Positions 33,698 through 42,391 of a DNA stretch of 64,000 nt are shown piece by piece. Source of the DNA: Aquibacillus rhizosphaerae (GTDB taxonomy: Bacteria; Bacillota; Bacilli; Bacillales; Amphibacillaceae); NCBI RefSeq assembly GCF_030282825.1, contig NZ_JASTZU010000036.1, positions 1 through 64,000 of the forward strand. Direction: 5' to 3'. Position 1 is the stretch's first letter. Each line of letters starts with the position of its first letter. The notes beneath the pieces were generated by a model. It saw only the letters and a list, made by a program, of their open reading frames with translations, had not been told where the DNA came from and searched no databases. The position numbers and the translations under genes are program-made.

Positions 33698-33729
33698 TTA
33701 TGTCGTACTTTATATAAAGTACGACATAA
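33698..33729. repeat. Perfect 32-bp palindrome
   Basis: TTATGTCGTACTTTAT is followed immediately by its exact reverse complement, with no loop. It could be a dimeric-protein operator or a hairpin. No neighbouring gene starts at a distance that makes it an obvious operator: yyaC ends at 33912 on the minus strand. Confidence 0.9.
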
Positions 33730-33911
33730 TGAAAGTAAAGGAACTTTTGGGGAATGAAGGCATTTTCAAATGACATCTATGAACCTTTATAAGATAATAT
33801 AACTTCCTTTGTTTTATGTAACTTCTTTCCCAAATAAACATAGAAAAATTGAAGTTCTTGTTTAAAGAGGGGGAAGGAGCTTGAAAAATATTTGAATATA
33901 GTATTTTAAAT

Positions 33912-34520
33912 TTATGATAGAGACTTATCTGACTGGTTTAATTCAGATAGCTTATTTGTGATGTTTATTTCTCTATCTAATCTATGTAGACTTGTTGTGA
34001 TTTTTTTCGCCATATCCATTACTACATGTAAACGTGTGTTTTGTAACACTAGATATTCCATATATCCACTTATATTTACTACTGCAGAAATATAAACATC
34101 CCCAACTAAAGGTAGATTTTTATTTAATGCTGCGCCTGGTTGAATAGGACCAAGACCAGTTAGAATCGATCCAATCGACTTTAGTTTTCCCAAACATGCG
34201 TCAATAGCAATAATGAATGGCTCATTATGCTTCATTTTAATTTCATCTAATCGCTGCTCCATATTAACTGCATGTATTGGATTATCAAGCGTACCGTAAA
34301 CAGAAAAATTTTCATTTTTTCTTTCGGTTAATAAAGTCCCTGTAAGTGGGCCAAGACAATCTCCAGTAGAACGATCTGTGCCAATACATATTATTACTAC
34401 ATCCCTATTTGAAATTGATATCCAATTGGTAAGTGTTTTTGATAACTTTCTTATAAATGCAGGGTCATTTGTGAAAAATTGTTCTTGTTTTTTTGAGGAT
34501 AATTTGTCTTTAAGATTCAT
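33912..34520 (-). CDS. yyaC: Spore protease-like protein YyaC
   Basis: A 202-residue YyaC (DUF1256) protein, annotated as GPR-related sporulation protease; its fold resembles hydrogenase-maturation peptidases. Visible landmarks are CIGTDRSTGDCLGPLTGTLL (about 46-65), FSVYGTLDNPIHAVNMEQRL, and IIAIDACLGKLKSIGSILTGLGPIQPGAALNK. The exact substrate is unknown. AAGGAGGAAAAGC precedes the ATG at 34520. It is divergent from the YkvI-type gene, as in other Bacillaceae. Confidence 0.93.
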   Translation of the reverse strand: MNLKDKLSSKKQEQFFTNDPAFIRKLSKTLTNWISISNRDVVIICIGTDRSTGDCLGPLTGTLLTERKNENFSVYGTLDNPIHAVNMEQRLDEIKMKHNEPFIIAIDACLGKLKSIGSILTGLGPIQPGAALNKNLPLVGDVYISAVVNISGYMEYLVLQNTRLHVVMDMAKKITTSLHRLDREINITNKLSELNQSDKSLS

Positions 34521-34608
34521 AGCTTTTCCTCCTTGAACATATTTTTATAAGTATACGATTATTTTTTGAATTCTATACATCAATAGAAAAAGATATGGAG
34601 GATACGCT

Positions 34609-35634
34609 ATGTGGAAATCAGGACTTAAATGGATGTTTTTAATTATTGGTACAATTATAGGGGCAGGGTATGCCTCGGGAAGAGAACTGTGGCAATTTTT
34701 TGGCAATGAAAGTGGACTAGCTATCCTTTTATTTTCAATGCTTTTTACTTTATGCTGTTTTGTAATATTATCAATTAGCTTTGAGAAACAAACAGCTCAT
34801 TATTTACCTGTATTACAAGTGTTAGTTGGTAAAAAACTATCTTACTTATATGATGGAATGATTTTCATCTATTTGTTTACTACGACTGTAGTTATGTTGG
34901 CAGGAAGCGGAGCAACACTTGAAGCATTTCATTTTCCGAATTGGTGGGGGATTGTTGTTATTATCATCCCAATCATTCTGGTGTTTATTAGAGATATAGA
35001 TGGTGTACTATCGCTTAATAGTTTTATTCTTCCATTATTAATTGTAGGATTGTTAAGTGTATTATTAACTTTCTCAATCCATGAAAAGTTATCTTTCATA
35101 CCCGACATATCAAAACAAAGAAATTGGACGGCTGCTTTTACATTTACAGCCTTAAATATTTTACCCCTTGTTGCTGTTTTAGGTGCAGTAGGAAATCAAA
35201 TGAAATCTAAAGGTGAAGTATGGATTGCAAGCCTTGGGAGTGGGTTGATTTTAGGTGCAATTTCATATATTTATAATAATAGCCTAATACAAATTTCTGA
35301 TGAAGTTTTACTATATGAGATACCATTATTCGCGATATTAAGACATTATCCTTATATAATGTTTGTATTTATTACAATCCTATTATGGTTAGCCATATTT
35401 ACGACAGCTGTATCGGGTACGTTAGGATTAGTTACTCGGATGCGCAACAGAATAGATGCACCGCTATGGATACTAGCGGTTTTCATTTTAATAGCGATGA
35501 TTCCTTTGACGAAAATTGGATTTTCCACATTAATTGAATATTTATATCCACTATATGGGTTGCTTAATCTTTACATTCTATCATCTCTTATCGTTTACCC
35601 AGTTATAAATCGATACAAAATGGGGCAAAAATGA
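34609..35634 (+). CDS. YkvI-family membrane transport protein
   Basis: A 341-residue polytopic membrane protein with about ten spans. It starts GLKWMFLIIGTIIGAGYASGRELWQFFG; the GAGYASGRE stretch resembles the first helix break of the amino-acid/polyamine (APC/LeuT-fold) transporters. The family is often listed as YkvI-like. The substrate is unknown. GGAGGATACGCT precedes the ATG at 34609. Its stop overlaps an upstream-extended frame of the MscS gene, and the two are probably co-transcribed. Confidence 0.82.
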   Translation: MWKSGLKWMFLIIGTIIGAGYASGRELWQFFGNESGLAILLFSMLFTLCCFVILSISFEKQTAHYLPVLQVLVGKKLSYLYDGMIFIYLFTTTVVMLAGSGATLEAFHFPNWWGIVVIIIPIILVFIRDIDGVLSLNSFILPLLIVGLLSVLLTFSIHEKLSFIPDISKQRNWTAAFTFTALNILPLVAVLGAVGNQMKSKGEVWIASLGSGLILGAISYIYNNSLIQISDEVLLYEIPLFAILRHYPYIMFVFITILLWLAIFTTAVSGTLGLVTRMRNRIDAPLWILAVFILIAMIPLTKIGFSTLIEYLYPLYGLLNLYILSSLIVYPVINRYKMGQK

Positions 35635-35672
35635 TAGAATATATTTATAAGTTAAGTGTTGGAGGCAGCAAT

Positions 35673-36557
35673 GTGGATTTGGTTAAGGATCAATGGAATT
35701 CTATTTTAGAAATAATTACTGGAATCGACCTTTGGCTAACAATTGGTAATGCGATTTTAAGAATTTTGCTAATTGTTATATTAGCAAGTTTAGTTATACG
35801 AATTGGATTAAAAGTTCTCAGTCGTATTTTTCAACAAAGAGACCATGGCCCCTTTCGAATATCATTACGAAGAGAAAATACGTTAAAAAAACTTGTACAG
35901 AATACATTAAGCTACGTTGTATATTTCACCGCTTTTATAATGATATTGGATACATTAACGATACCTATAGGTGCATTGCTCGCTGGAGCTGGAGTAGCTG
36001 GACTAGCTATTGGTTTTGGAACACAAAATTTAGTCCGAGATATAATTACTGGTTTTTTTATAATTTTTGAAGATCAGTTTTCAGTTGGTGATTATGTTAG
36101 AACTTCAGGTGTAGAAGGAGTAGTAGAAGAAATTGGTCTAAGAACTACGAAAGTGATGAGTTGGACAGGAGAATTGCATATTATCCCAAATGGAAATGTA
36201 ACCCAAGTCACCAACTTTTCTATTCATAACAGTATTGCTGTTGTAGATGTGAATATTCCTTATGAAACAAATATTCAGCAAGTAGAAGCGATAATTTCTG
36301 ATTTAATGCACGAAATGCCTAGCAAATACCCGGAGTTAAAAGACATACCAGAAATGTTAGGCGTACAAATGTTAGAAAGTAGTCATGTAGTCCTTCGAAT
36401 CATCGCAGAGGTTAATCCAATGGAACATTGGGCAATGGCTAGAATACTAAGAAAAGAAGTGAAAGGAAGATTAGACGAACATGGTATCGATATTCCATTA
36501 CCACGCTTGGTGATGTATTCTAGAGATAGTATGGAAAATGACAAACATGAAGGGTGA
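35673..36557 (+). CDS. MscS-family mechanosensitive channel
   Basis: Small-conductance mechanosensitive channel that releases solutes on hypo-osmotic shock. It has about three transmembrane helices (about 13-37, 65-85, 88-115), the pore-lining TM3 with glycine/alanine packing (IGALLAGAGVAGLAIGFGTQNLVRD), and the cytoplasmic beta domain FEDQFSVGDYVRTSGVEGVVEEIGLRTTKV and IIPNGNVTQVTNFS. I chose GTG at 35673, with GGAGG eight bases upstream; a longer in-frame ATG start at 35631 overlapping the previous stop has no site. Overlap with DUF951 context (six bases) suggests one operon. Confidence 0.92.
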   Translation: MDLVKDQWNSILEIITGIDLWLTIGNAILRILLIVILASLVIRIGLKVLSRIFQQRDHGPFRISLRRENTLKKLVQNTLSYVVYFTAFIMILDTLTIPIGALLAGAGVAGLAIGFGTQNLVRDIITGFFIIFEDQFSVGDYVRTSGVEGVVEEIGLRTTKVMSWTGELHIIPNGNVTQVTNFSIHNSIAVVDVNIPYETNIQQVEAIISDLMHEMPSKYPELKDIPEMLGVQMLESSHVVLRIIAEVNPMEHWAMARILRKEVKGRLDEHGIDIPLPRLVMYSRDSMENDKHEG

Positions 36558-36563
36558 GATAGT

Positions 36564-36761
36564 ATGAATGAAAAAGTCTATCAAATTAACGATGTAGTTC
36601 AAATGAAGAAACCTCATCCTTGTGGTGAAAATCGTTGGCGAGTGATTAGAATGGGGATGGACATTCGTATTAAATGCGAGGGCTGTGGACATAGTGTATT
36701 AATCCCTAGAAAAAAATTTGAAAGTAAAATGAAAAAAGTTTTAGAGAGAGTAGAGGAGTAG
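36564..36761 (+). CDS. DUF951 family small protein
   Basis: A 65-residue protein of the DUF951 family, found just before ychF in many Firmicutes. It reads NDVVQMKKPHPCGENRWRVIRMGMDIRIKCEGCGHSVLIPRKKFE. Cys in PHPCG and KCEGCG could bind zinc, giving an OB-like or zinc-ribbon fold; function is unknown. The ATG follows mscS by six bases with GGGTGAG upstream. A parS-like site follows five bases after its stop. Confidence 0.9.
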   Translation: MNEKVYQINDVVQMKKPHPCGENRWRVIRMGMDIRIKCEGCGHSVLIPRKKFESKMKKVLERVEE

Positions 36762-36765
36762 TTGT

Positions 36766-36781
36766 TGTTTCACGTGGAACA
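36766..36781. other. Third parS-like site
   Basis: TGTTTCACGTGGAACA differs from the parS palindrome by one base (A to G in the right arm). It lies between DUF951 and ychF. Confidence 0.82.
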
Positions 36782-36892
36782 TTTTTCACCGGACTATTCA
36801 TTTTTTCTGCATTTTTATTTTTAATAATATAAAAAGTAAAAGTTGTCTAACTGACTGATAAATAAAAAAGTAATTATGAACTGGTTATATGG

Positions 36893-36926
36893 AAAAACAA
36901 GAGGTGAAATCCCCCTTGTTTTTTAG
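36893..36926 (+). terminator. Terminator before ychF
   Basis: The stem AAAAACAAGAGG/CCCCTTGTTTTT with one mismatch and a T-rich 3' arm ends the ykvI-mscS-DUF951 transcript. Confidence 0.75.
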
Positions 36927-37018
36927 TTTTGAAAACTTGTCATTTCATTAAAGTGTATCTATAATTGGAATGACTGAAACGTTCATATGAGCGGTACCCT
37001 TAAGGAGTGGAAGTTTTT

Positions 37019-38119
37019 ATGGCATTAACAGCAGGAATTGTCGGTTTACCAAATGTGGGAAAGTCTACATTATTTAATGCAATTACACAAGCAGGAGCAG
37101 AATCGGCAAATTATCCATTTTGTACAATAGATCCAAACGTAGGGATTGTAGAGGTTCCTGATTATCGTTTAGGTAAATTAACGGAATTAGTAAAACCTAA
37201 AAAAACAATACCTACTGCATTCGAATTCACTGATATAGCTGGAATTGTAAAAGGTGCCAGCCAAGGGGAAGGTTTAGGTAATCAATTTCTTTCTCATATT
37301 AGGCAAGTAGATGCAATTTGTCATGTTGTGCGTTGTTTTCAAGATGAAAATATTACCCATGTATCAGGAACTGTTGATCCAATCTCTGATATAGAAACAA
37401 TTAACCTTGAATTAATTTTAGCCGATTTAGAAACAGTGGCAAAAAGGTCTCAACGAGTTGAGAAGATGGCAAGACAAAAAGATAAAGAAGCTGTGGCAGA
37501 ATTTGAAGTGCTTTCAAAGATTAAACTTGCGCTTGAAGATGAAAAACCTGCAAGATCTATTGAATTCACGGAAGAACAAATGAAATTAGTAAAAGGATTG
37601 CACCTTCTGACAAGTAAACCAATTCTCTATGTGGCAAATGTAGGAGAAGATGAGCTGCTTCAAGCCGATGAGAATCCAAATGTTTTAAAAGTAAAAGAGT
37701 TTGCAAAAAATGAATCCGCAGAAGTAATTGTTATTAGTGCTAAAGTAGAATCTGAAATTGCAGAGCTAGATGGTGAAGAAAAGGAAATGTTCTTAGAGGA
37801 ACTTGGTATTTCTGAATCAGGTTTAGATCAATTAATTAGAGCAACCTATCAGCTTCTAGGTTTAGCAACATACTTTACAGCAGGGGAACAAGAAGTAAGG
37901 GCATGGACGTTTATAAAAGGAATAAAGGCGCCACAAGCTGCTGGTATTATTCATACTGACTTTGAACGTGGTTTTATTAGAGCAGAAACTGTTTCATATA
38001 CTGATCTTGTTGATACTGGTTCGATGGCTGCAGCAAGAGACAAAGGTAAGGTGCGTTTAGAAGGTAAAGAATATTTGGTGAAAGACGGCGATGTAATTCA
38101 TTTCCGTTTTAATGTGTAA
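37019..38119 (+). CDS. ychF: Redox-regulated ATPase YchF
   Basis: OBG-family P-loop protein that prefers ATP and associates with ribosomes; in B. subtilis it is YyaF. The 366-residue protein has G1 GLPNVGKSTLFNAIT (about 8-22), DIAGIVKGASQGEGLGNQFL, a helical insertion, and a C-terminal TGS domain ending EYLVKDGDVIHFRFNV. I take the ATG at 37019, nine bases past AAGGAG, which gives MALTAGIVGLPN; the GTG at 37007 overlaps that site. Confidence 0.97.
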   Translation: MALTAGIVGLPNVGKSTLFNAITQAGAESANYPFCTIDPNVGIVEVPDYRLGKLTELVKPKKTIPTAFEFTDIAGIVKGASQGEGLGNQFLSHIRQVDAICHVVRCFQDENITHVSGTVDPISDIETINLELILADLETVAKRSQRVEKMARQKDKEAVAEFEVLSKIKLALEDEKPARSIEFTEEQMKLVKGLHLLTSKPILYVANVGEDELLQADENPNVLKVKEFAKNESAEVIVISAKVESEIAELDGEEKEMFLEELGISESGLDQLIRATYQLLGLATYFTAGEQEVRAWTFIKGIKAPQAAGIIHTDFERGFIRAETVSYTDLVDTGSMAAARDKGKVRLEGKEYLVKDGDVIHFRFNV

Positions 38120-38227
38120 GTTTGGATCATAGTATAGGTAGTGTAATAATAATTTGACAAGCCTTGCACTTTATATACATCTTTGATATAATACATCATT
38201 GTGAGTAATTAACATATATTACTCCTT

Positions 38228-38277
38228 GCTCCTTTATCGAAAAAGGAGCCGTTAAGTCCAAAAGGAGGTGCAAACGG
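38228..38277 (+). promoter_or_regulatory. Probable S6:S18-binding leader of rpsF
   Basis: A perfect stem GCTCCTTT/AAAGGAGC (38228-38235 with 38242-38249) is followed by CCGTT (38249-38253), which can pair with AACGG (38273-38277) just before the rpsF ATG, enclosing the ribosome site. That resembles the known autoregulatory motif bound by ribosomal proteins bS6:bS18. The match is by eye. Confidence 0.55.
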
Positions 38278-38568
38278 ATGAGAGATTATGAAATTATGTA
38301 CATCATCCGCCCAAATATCGAGGAAGAAGCGCAAACAGCTTTAGTTGAGCGTTTTAACACAATCCTTTCTGATAATGGTGCGGAAATCGTAAAAGTTGAA
38401 GAAAAAGGTAAGAAGCGTCTTGCCTATGAAATCAATGATTTTCGAGATGGTTACTATGTTCTAATTACCTTTAAAGGTGATCAAAATGCAATTAATGAAT
38501 TCGATCGTCAAGCGAAGTTCTCTGATGACATAATTCGTCACATTGCAATTCGTAACGACGAACAATAA
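38278..38568 (+). CDS. rpsF: Ribosomal protein bS6
   Basis: Small-subunit protein that pairs with bS18 at the platform. The 96-residue protein [19 protein letters not shown]... through [21 protein letters not shown] is full length. AAAGGAGGTG is the ribosome site. First gene of rpsF-ssb-rpsR; ssb starts 11 bases later. A leader structure at 38228 may give feedback control. Confidence 0.98.
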   Translation: MRDYEIMYIIRPNIEEEAQTALVERFNTILSDNGAEIVKVEEKGKKRLAYEINDFRDGYYVLITFKGDQNAINEFDRQAKFSDDIIRHIAIRNDEQ

Positions 38569-38579
38569 GGAGTGGTCTG

Positions 38580-39065
38580 ATGTTGAATCGTGTCGTACTC
38601 GTTGGCAGATTAACTAAGGATCCAGATTTACGCTATACACCAAATGGCGTGGCAGTAGCCAACTTTACCTTAGCTGTAAACAGACCTTTTTCTAATCAAC
38701 AAGGAGAAAGAGAAGCAGATTTCATAAACTGTGTTGTATGGAGACGTCCAGCAGAAAACCTAGCAAACTTTATGAATAAAGGTAGCATGGTAGGTGTTGA
38801 TGGAAGATTACAAACACGTAGTTTTGAAGGTCAGGATGGAAAGAGAGTGTTTATTACGGAAGTAGTAGCAGACTCTGTACAATTCCTTGAGACAAAAGGT
38901 AGTAATCCAGGTGGTGGGCAAGGATCTTCAGGATCTCGTCCTAATCAGAACCAATCTAACCAGAACCCTAACAACAATAATAATTATAATAATTCAAATG
39001 AAGAGGATCCGTTTAGAAATAACGGTGAGCCTATTGATATTTCTGACGATGATTTACCCTTTTAA
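38580..39065 (+). CDS. ssb: Single-stranded DNA-binding protein
   Basis: Tetrameric OB-fold protein coating ssDNA in replication and repair. The 161-residue protein has [37 protein letters not shown], then [56 protein letters not shown] Gly/Asn/Gln-rich linker (about 110-145) precedes the acidic tail DISDDDLPF, which binds partner proteins. It lies between rpsF and rpsR as in B. subtilis. Confidence 0.98.
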   Translation: MLNRVVLVGRLTKDPDLRYTPNGVAVANFTLAVNRPFSNQQGEREADFINCVVWRRPAENLANFMNKGSMVGVDGRLQTRSFEGQDGKRVFITEVVADSVQFLETKGSNPGGGQGSSGSRPNQNQSNQNPNNNNNYNNSNEEDPFRNNGEPIDISDDDLPF

Positions 39066-39096
39066 TATGAACTCTTAAGCAAAGGAGGTTAACTCT

Positions 39097-39327
39097 ATGG
39101 CAGCTCGTCGTGGTCGTGCAAAACGTCGTAAGGTGTGTTACTTCACAGCGAACGGAATTACACATATCGATTATAAAGATGTTGATTTGCTAAGACGTTT
39201 CGTTTCTGAACGTGGAAAAATTCTTCCTCGTCGTGTAACTGGAACATCTGCAAAATATCAACGTAAATTAACAAGAGCAATTAAACGTTCTCGTCAAATG
39301 GCATTATTACCATATGTGAACGATTAA
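39097..39327 (+). CDS. rpsR: Ribosomal protein bS18
   Basis: Binds with bS6 to 16S rRNA. The 76-residue protein shows [49 protein letters not shown] and ends MALLPYVND. Only one cysteine is present. AAAGGAGGTTAA precedes the ATG. Last gene of the operon, with a terminator at 39338. Confidence 0.98.
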   Translation: MAARRGRAKRRKVCYFTANGITHIDYKDVDLLRRFVSERGKILPRRVTGTSAKYQRKLTRAIKRSRQMALLPYVND

Positions 39328-39337
39328 TAATAAAAAA

Positions 39338-39391
39338 CCTACCTACTAGGATTTGTTAGTCTAACTAACTAAATTCTAGTAGGTTTTTTTT
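39338..39391 (+). terminator. Terminator after rpsR
   Basis: A long stem CCTACTAGGATTT/AAATTCTAGTAGG with one mismatch around a loop of about 14 bases, ending in eight T residues. Confidence 0.88.
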
Positions 39392-39555
39392 GTATTTCGA
39401 AGGCATTAAGTGCTTTTCTTATATTGAAGTTTGAAAAATTGACACAACTTTGATAGACTAAAACGTTTTCAACTAAAATACTTTGTAATATATGTTGACA
39501 ATCATTTTAAATCTGCTATGATAAATGAAAATTCAAAATTATTAATAAATATTTA

Positions 39556-39797
39556 GATGAAGACAGGTGCATTGAATAAGGAACTATAGAGAGCTGGTGG
39601 TTGGTGTAAACCAGTGTTTCCTAGCAATGGATAGCACTTCGGAATAGACAGACTGAATTTAGTAGGTTTGTACGGCTCATGCTCGTTATGCATGATACCA
39701 ATGAAGACTGTTGTAGTTTAACAGTGAAAAAGGGTGGTACCGCGTAAGTTCCAACTTTTCGCCCCTTACTTAAATGTAGGGGGTGGAAGGTTTTTTT
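39556..39797 (+). promoter_or_regulatory. T-box riboswitch leader of serA
   Basis: It contains the stem I hallmarks AGAGAGCTGGTGGTTGGTG and AAACCAG, the T-box AGGGTGGTACCGCG at 39731-39744, and a terminator (39754-39768 with 39776-39790) followed by seven T. Upstream gene function implies control by uncharged tRNA-Ser; I did not assign the specifier codon with confidence. The 3' end of the leader is followed by palindromic repeat copy C before the serA ribosome site. Confidence 0.93.
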
Positions 39798-39826
39798 AAT
39801 TTTTTTTAAAAAGGTTAGTTAATGAG

Positions 39827-39884
39827 TCAATCTCATCATGACCATATTCAGTCATCTACGACAAAATTGGTATTTTGAAATTTA
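39827..39884. repeat. Palindromic intergenic repeat, copy C (short form)
   Basis: Outer arms match copy A: left arm 39827-39858 corresponds to 14606-14637 and right arm 39859-39884 to 14693-14718, but the central 55 bases with the TATATAGTT hairpin are absent. It sits in the serA 5' leader between the T-box terminator and the ribosome site, so it is transcribed when the T-box reads through. Confidence 0.75.
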
Positions 39885-39918
39885 TTATGATAAATAAAAA
39901 ATAGGAGGCTTTACACAT

Positions 39919-41505
39919 ATGACATTTAAAGTATTAATAAGTGACCCATTGAGTGAAGAAGGAATTCAACCATTAGAAGCTGCAGATAATATAGAGGTTG
40001 TTGTTTCCACAGATTTATCACCAGAACAATTAGCTGAAGAGATTGGGAAATACGATGCTTTATTGGTAAGAAGTCAAACAAAAGTAACAAAGGAAATTAT
40101 TGAAAAAGCTTCAAAGTTAAAAATTATTGGTAGAGCTGGGGTTGGCGTTGACAATATTGATTTAGATGCAGCAACAGAACACGGGGTTATTGTCGTAAAT
40201 GCGCCAGATGGTAATACCAATTCAGCTGCAGAGCATACGATGGCCATGTTAATGTCTCTAGCACGAAAAATCCCCCAGGCATTTTATGCGTTAAAAAATC
40301 AAAAGTGGGATCGTAAATCTCACGTTGGGGTCGAATTGAAAGGAAAAACATTAGGTGTCATAGGTTTGGGAAGAATTGGTGCAGAAGTTGCTACTCGTGC
40401 AAAAGGTCAACGTATGAATATCATTGCTTATGATCCCTTTTTAACTGAAGAGAAAGCTGATCAAATGGGTGTTGATTATGGTACAGTTGAAGATGTGGTT
40501 AGAAAAGCTGATTTTATTACTGTCCATACACCACTGTTAAAAGAAACAAAACATTTAATAAATAAAGCAGCTTTTGAATTAATGAAAGATGGCGTTCAGA
40601 TTGTTAATTGTGCGCGTGGTGGAATTATTGATGAAGATGCTTTATATGAAGCAATAGTGAATAAAAAGGTAGCTGGAGCAGCACTAGACGTGTTTGAACA
40701 AGAACCAGCTGTAAACCATAAGCTTCTTGAGTTACCAGAAGTAATTGCAACGCCACACCTAGGAGCAAGTACTGTAGAAGCTCAGGAGAATGTGGCTATA
40801 GATGTTAGTGAGGATGTGGCAAACTTTTTAAGTGGTGGACTTGCAAGAAATCCTGTGAATTTGCCATCTGTGCCGAAAGAGGTTATGAGAAAAATCGAAC
40901 CATATTTTCACTTATCCGAAAAACTAGGTACATTTTTAACGTATTTAACAGAAGGAGTAATTGAAGAGATTAATATATACTATTCTGGCAAACTTGCAGA
41001 AGTAGAAGTAGCCCCTCTGACAAGAAATACAATAAAGGGTCTTTTGAAACGTCATTTAGGGGAACATGTCAATGATGTAAATGCTTCTTTCTTAGCAGAG
41101 AAAAAGGGAATTTTGATTAATGAACATAAAACTAACACTTCAAAAGGGTTTACAAATCTATTAAAAGTAGAAGTGAAGACAACTAAAGGAACTAGAATGG
41201 TAGCAGGTACACTATTAAATGGCCTTGGTGCTAGAATTGTTCAAGTGGATACGTATAGCGTTGATTTTATTCCTTCAGGACATATTGTATTCATAAGACA
41301 TAAAGACCAACCGGGTGCAATTGGTAGAGTAGGTAGTTTATTGGCTGAGCAAGAAACAAATATTGCTACGATGCAGGTTGGAAGATCCGATGTTGGTGGA
41401 GAAGCGATTATGTTATTGACAATCGACAAGCATTTGGATCTAGATGAACTAAATCAATTAAATCAATTAGCAGATATTTATGGTGTTACTGCAATCGAGT
41501 TATAA
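39919..41505 (+). CDS. serA: D-3-phosphoglycerate dehydrogenase
   Basis: First enzyme of the phosphorylated serine pathway, oxidising 3-phosphoglycerate with NAD. The 528-residue protein is the long type. It has the NAD fold GKTLGVIGLGRIGAEVATRAKG (about 139-160), catalytic Arg in NCARGGIIDEDALYEA, Glu in DVFEQEPA, and His in TPHLGAST (about 280-287). An intervening (ASB) domain and a C-terminal ACT domain (IRHKDQPGAIGRVGSLLAEQETNIATMQVGR) follow; these usually bind serine for feedback. ATAGGAGGC precedes the ATG. T-box controlled; the facing gene is a likely phosphoserine phosphatase. Confidence 0.97.
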   Translation: MTFKVLISDPLSEEGIQPLEAADNIEVVVSTDLSPEQLAEEIGKYDALLVRSQTKVTKEIIEKASKLKIIGRAGVGVDNIDLDAATEHGVIVVNAPDGNTNSAAEHTMAMLMSLARKIPQAFYALKNQKWDRKSHVGVELKGKTLGVIGLGRIGAEVATRAKGQRMNIIAYDPFLTEEKADQMGVDYGTVEDVVRKADFITVHTPLLKETKHLINKAAFELMKDGVQIVNCARGGIIDEDALYEAIVNKKVAGAALDVFEQEPAVNHKLLELPEVIATPHLGASTVEAQENVAIDVSEDVANFLSGGLARNPVNLPSVPKEVMRKIEPYFHLSEKLGTFLTYLTEGVIEEINIYYSGKLAEVEVAPLTRNTIKGLLKRHLGEHVNDVNASFLAEKKGILINEHKTNTSKGFTNLLKVEVKTTKGTRMVAGTLLNGLGARIVQVDTYSVDFIPSGHIVFIRHKDQPGAIGRVGSLLAEQETNIATMQVGRSDVGGEAIMLLTIDKHLDLDELNQLNQLADIYGVTAIEL

Positions 41506-41560
41506 AACTAGAGTTGATAATACTAATCTAACTAACAAGTAAAATTAATATTGATGAGAA

Positions 41561-41604
41561 AAAACAAGCAGTCAGGTTATCTTAAATACCTGACTGCTTG
41601 TTTT
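41561..41604. terminator. Bidirectional terminator between serA and the HAD gene
   Basis: A 17-bp perfect stem (41561-41577 with 41588-41604) with T-rich arms both ways, overlapping the stop codon of the minus-strand gene. It serves both converging transcripts. Confidence 0.92.
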
Positions 41605-42391
41605 ATTGATTTAATTTTTCTAAGATAGGGAAGAGTTGATTTAAATTACTTATTTCATAAGTTGGAACTACGTCATTTGGTTGTTTATTTTCTCGGTTTA
41701 TCCAAACATTTTTAATTCCTGCTCGGTTAGAACCAAGAATATCAGTCATTAAATTATCACCAACCATAATGGCCTCTTCTTTGTCCGATTGAATCGTATG
41801 CAAAGCATGGTTGAATATGGTAGGATCAGGTTTTCCACGACCAAAATCACCAGAAATAATTATTTGATCAAAGTAATCTTTTAATTCAGAAGTAATTTTA
41901 AGTTTGGTTTGTTGTAAATCAGGCGAACCATTTGTTAAAAGGAGCAAATGATAATTGTTTTTTAATTGATCTAAAACATCAAACGTTTCTTCATATACAT
42001 AAGGATGTTTCTTTCGTTGTATAGGAAATTGTTCCGCCAGTTCATATCCAAATTCCTCATCATTAATGCCAAGAGCTTGTAATCCCTTTGTCCATGATTC
42101 TACTCGATAAGCAGGTACAATTTCGCTCATTTTGCGAAAGTTCTCTTCATCATCTAAAAAGTTACCCCAAAGTCCTTCAAAGGGGTTAATTCCTATCATT
42201 TGTGTAAAGCTATAAGTTTCATAAGATGCATATAGCTTACTTGCTTGTTCTCTAACTGCATTTTCTAAAAGTTCTGGATTAATTCCATATTTCTTTTCAG
42301 CCAATTTGCAAGTTGCGATAAAGGCTTTTTTTACACTTTTTTTGTCCCACAATAATGTATCATCGAGATCAAAAATAATAGTTTTTATCAT
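41603..42391 (-). CDS. HAD hydrolase, YsaA-like (possible phosphoserine phosphatase)
   Basis: A 262-residue HAD-superfamily phosphatase. Motif I is [10 protein letters not shown] (about 7-16), motif II LLTNGS (about 150-155), and motif III with GKPDPTIF and motif [13 protein letters not shown] (about 213-223). The cap is helical (subclass I). The sequence [18 protein letters not shown] and the overall pattern resemble B. subtilis YsaA, listed as a putative phosphoserine phosphatase. It faces serA, the first serine gene, which supports that substrate by context only; other HAD substrates remain possible. AGGAAT lies before the ATG at 42391. Confidence 0.8.
   Translation of the reverse strand: MIKTIIFDLDDTLLWDKKSVKKAFIATCKLAEKKYGINPELLENAVREQASKLYASYETYSFTQMIGINPFEGLWGNFLDDEENFRKMSEIVPAYRVESWTKGLQALGINDEEFGYELAEQFPIQRKKHPYVYEETFDVLDQLKNNYHLLLLTNGSPDLQQTKLKITSELKDYFDQIIISGDFGRGKPDPTIFNHALHTIQSDKEEAIMVGDNLMTDILGSNRAGIKNVWINRENKQPNDVVPTYEISNLNQLFPILEKLNQ

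Larger units (their letters stand above)
33042..33911. other. 870-base gene-free region
   Basis: No reading frame here has a ribosome site and recognisable sequence; a 63-codon minus-strand frame lies wholly within the second repeat and flank. The stretch holds the repeat pair at 33331-33441 and 33528-33648 and the palindrome at 33698-33729. It also has an inverted AAGGAAGTTA near 33681-33690 and TAACTTCCTT near 33802-33811 that brackets the palindrome. Confidence 0.6.

Noticed and set aside
38887-39078. Plus-strand frame of 63 codons inside ssb
   Set aside because: Out-of-frame reading of the low-complexity ssb linker.
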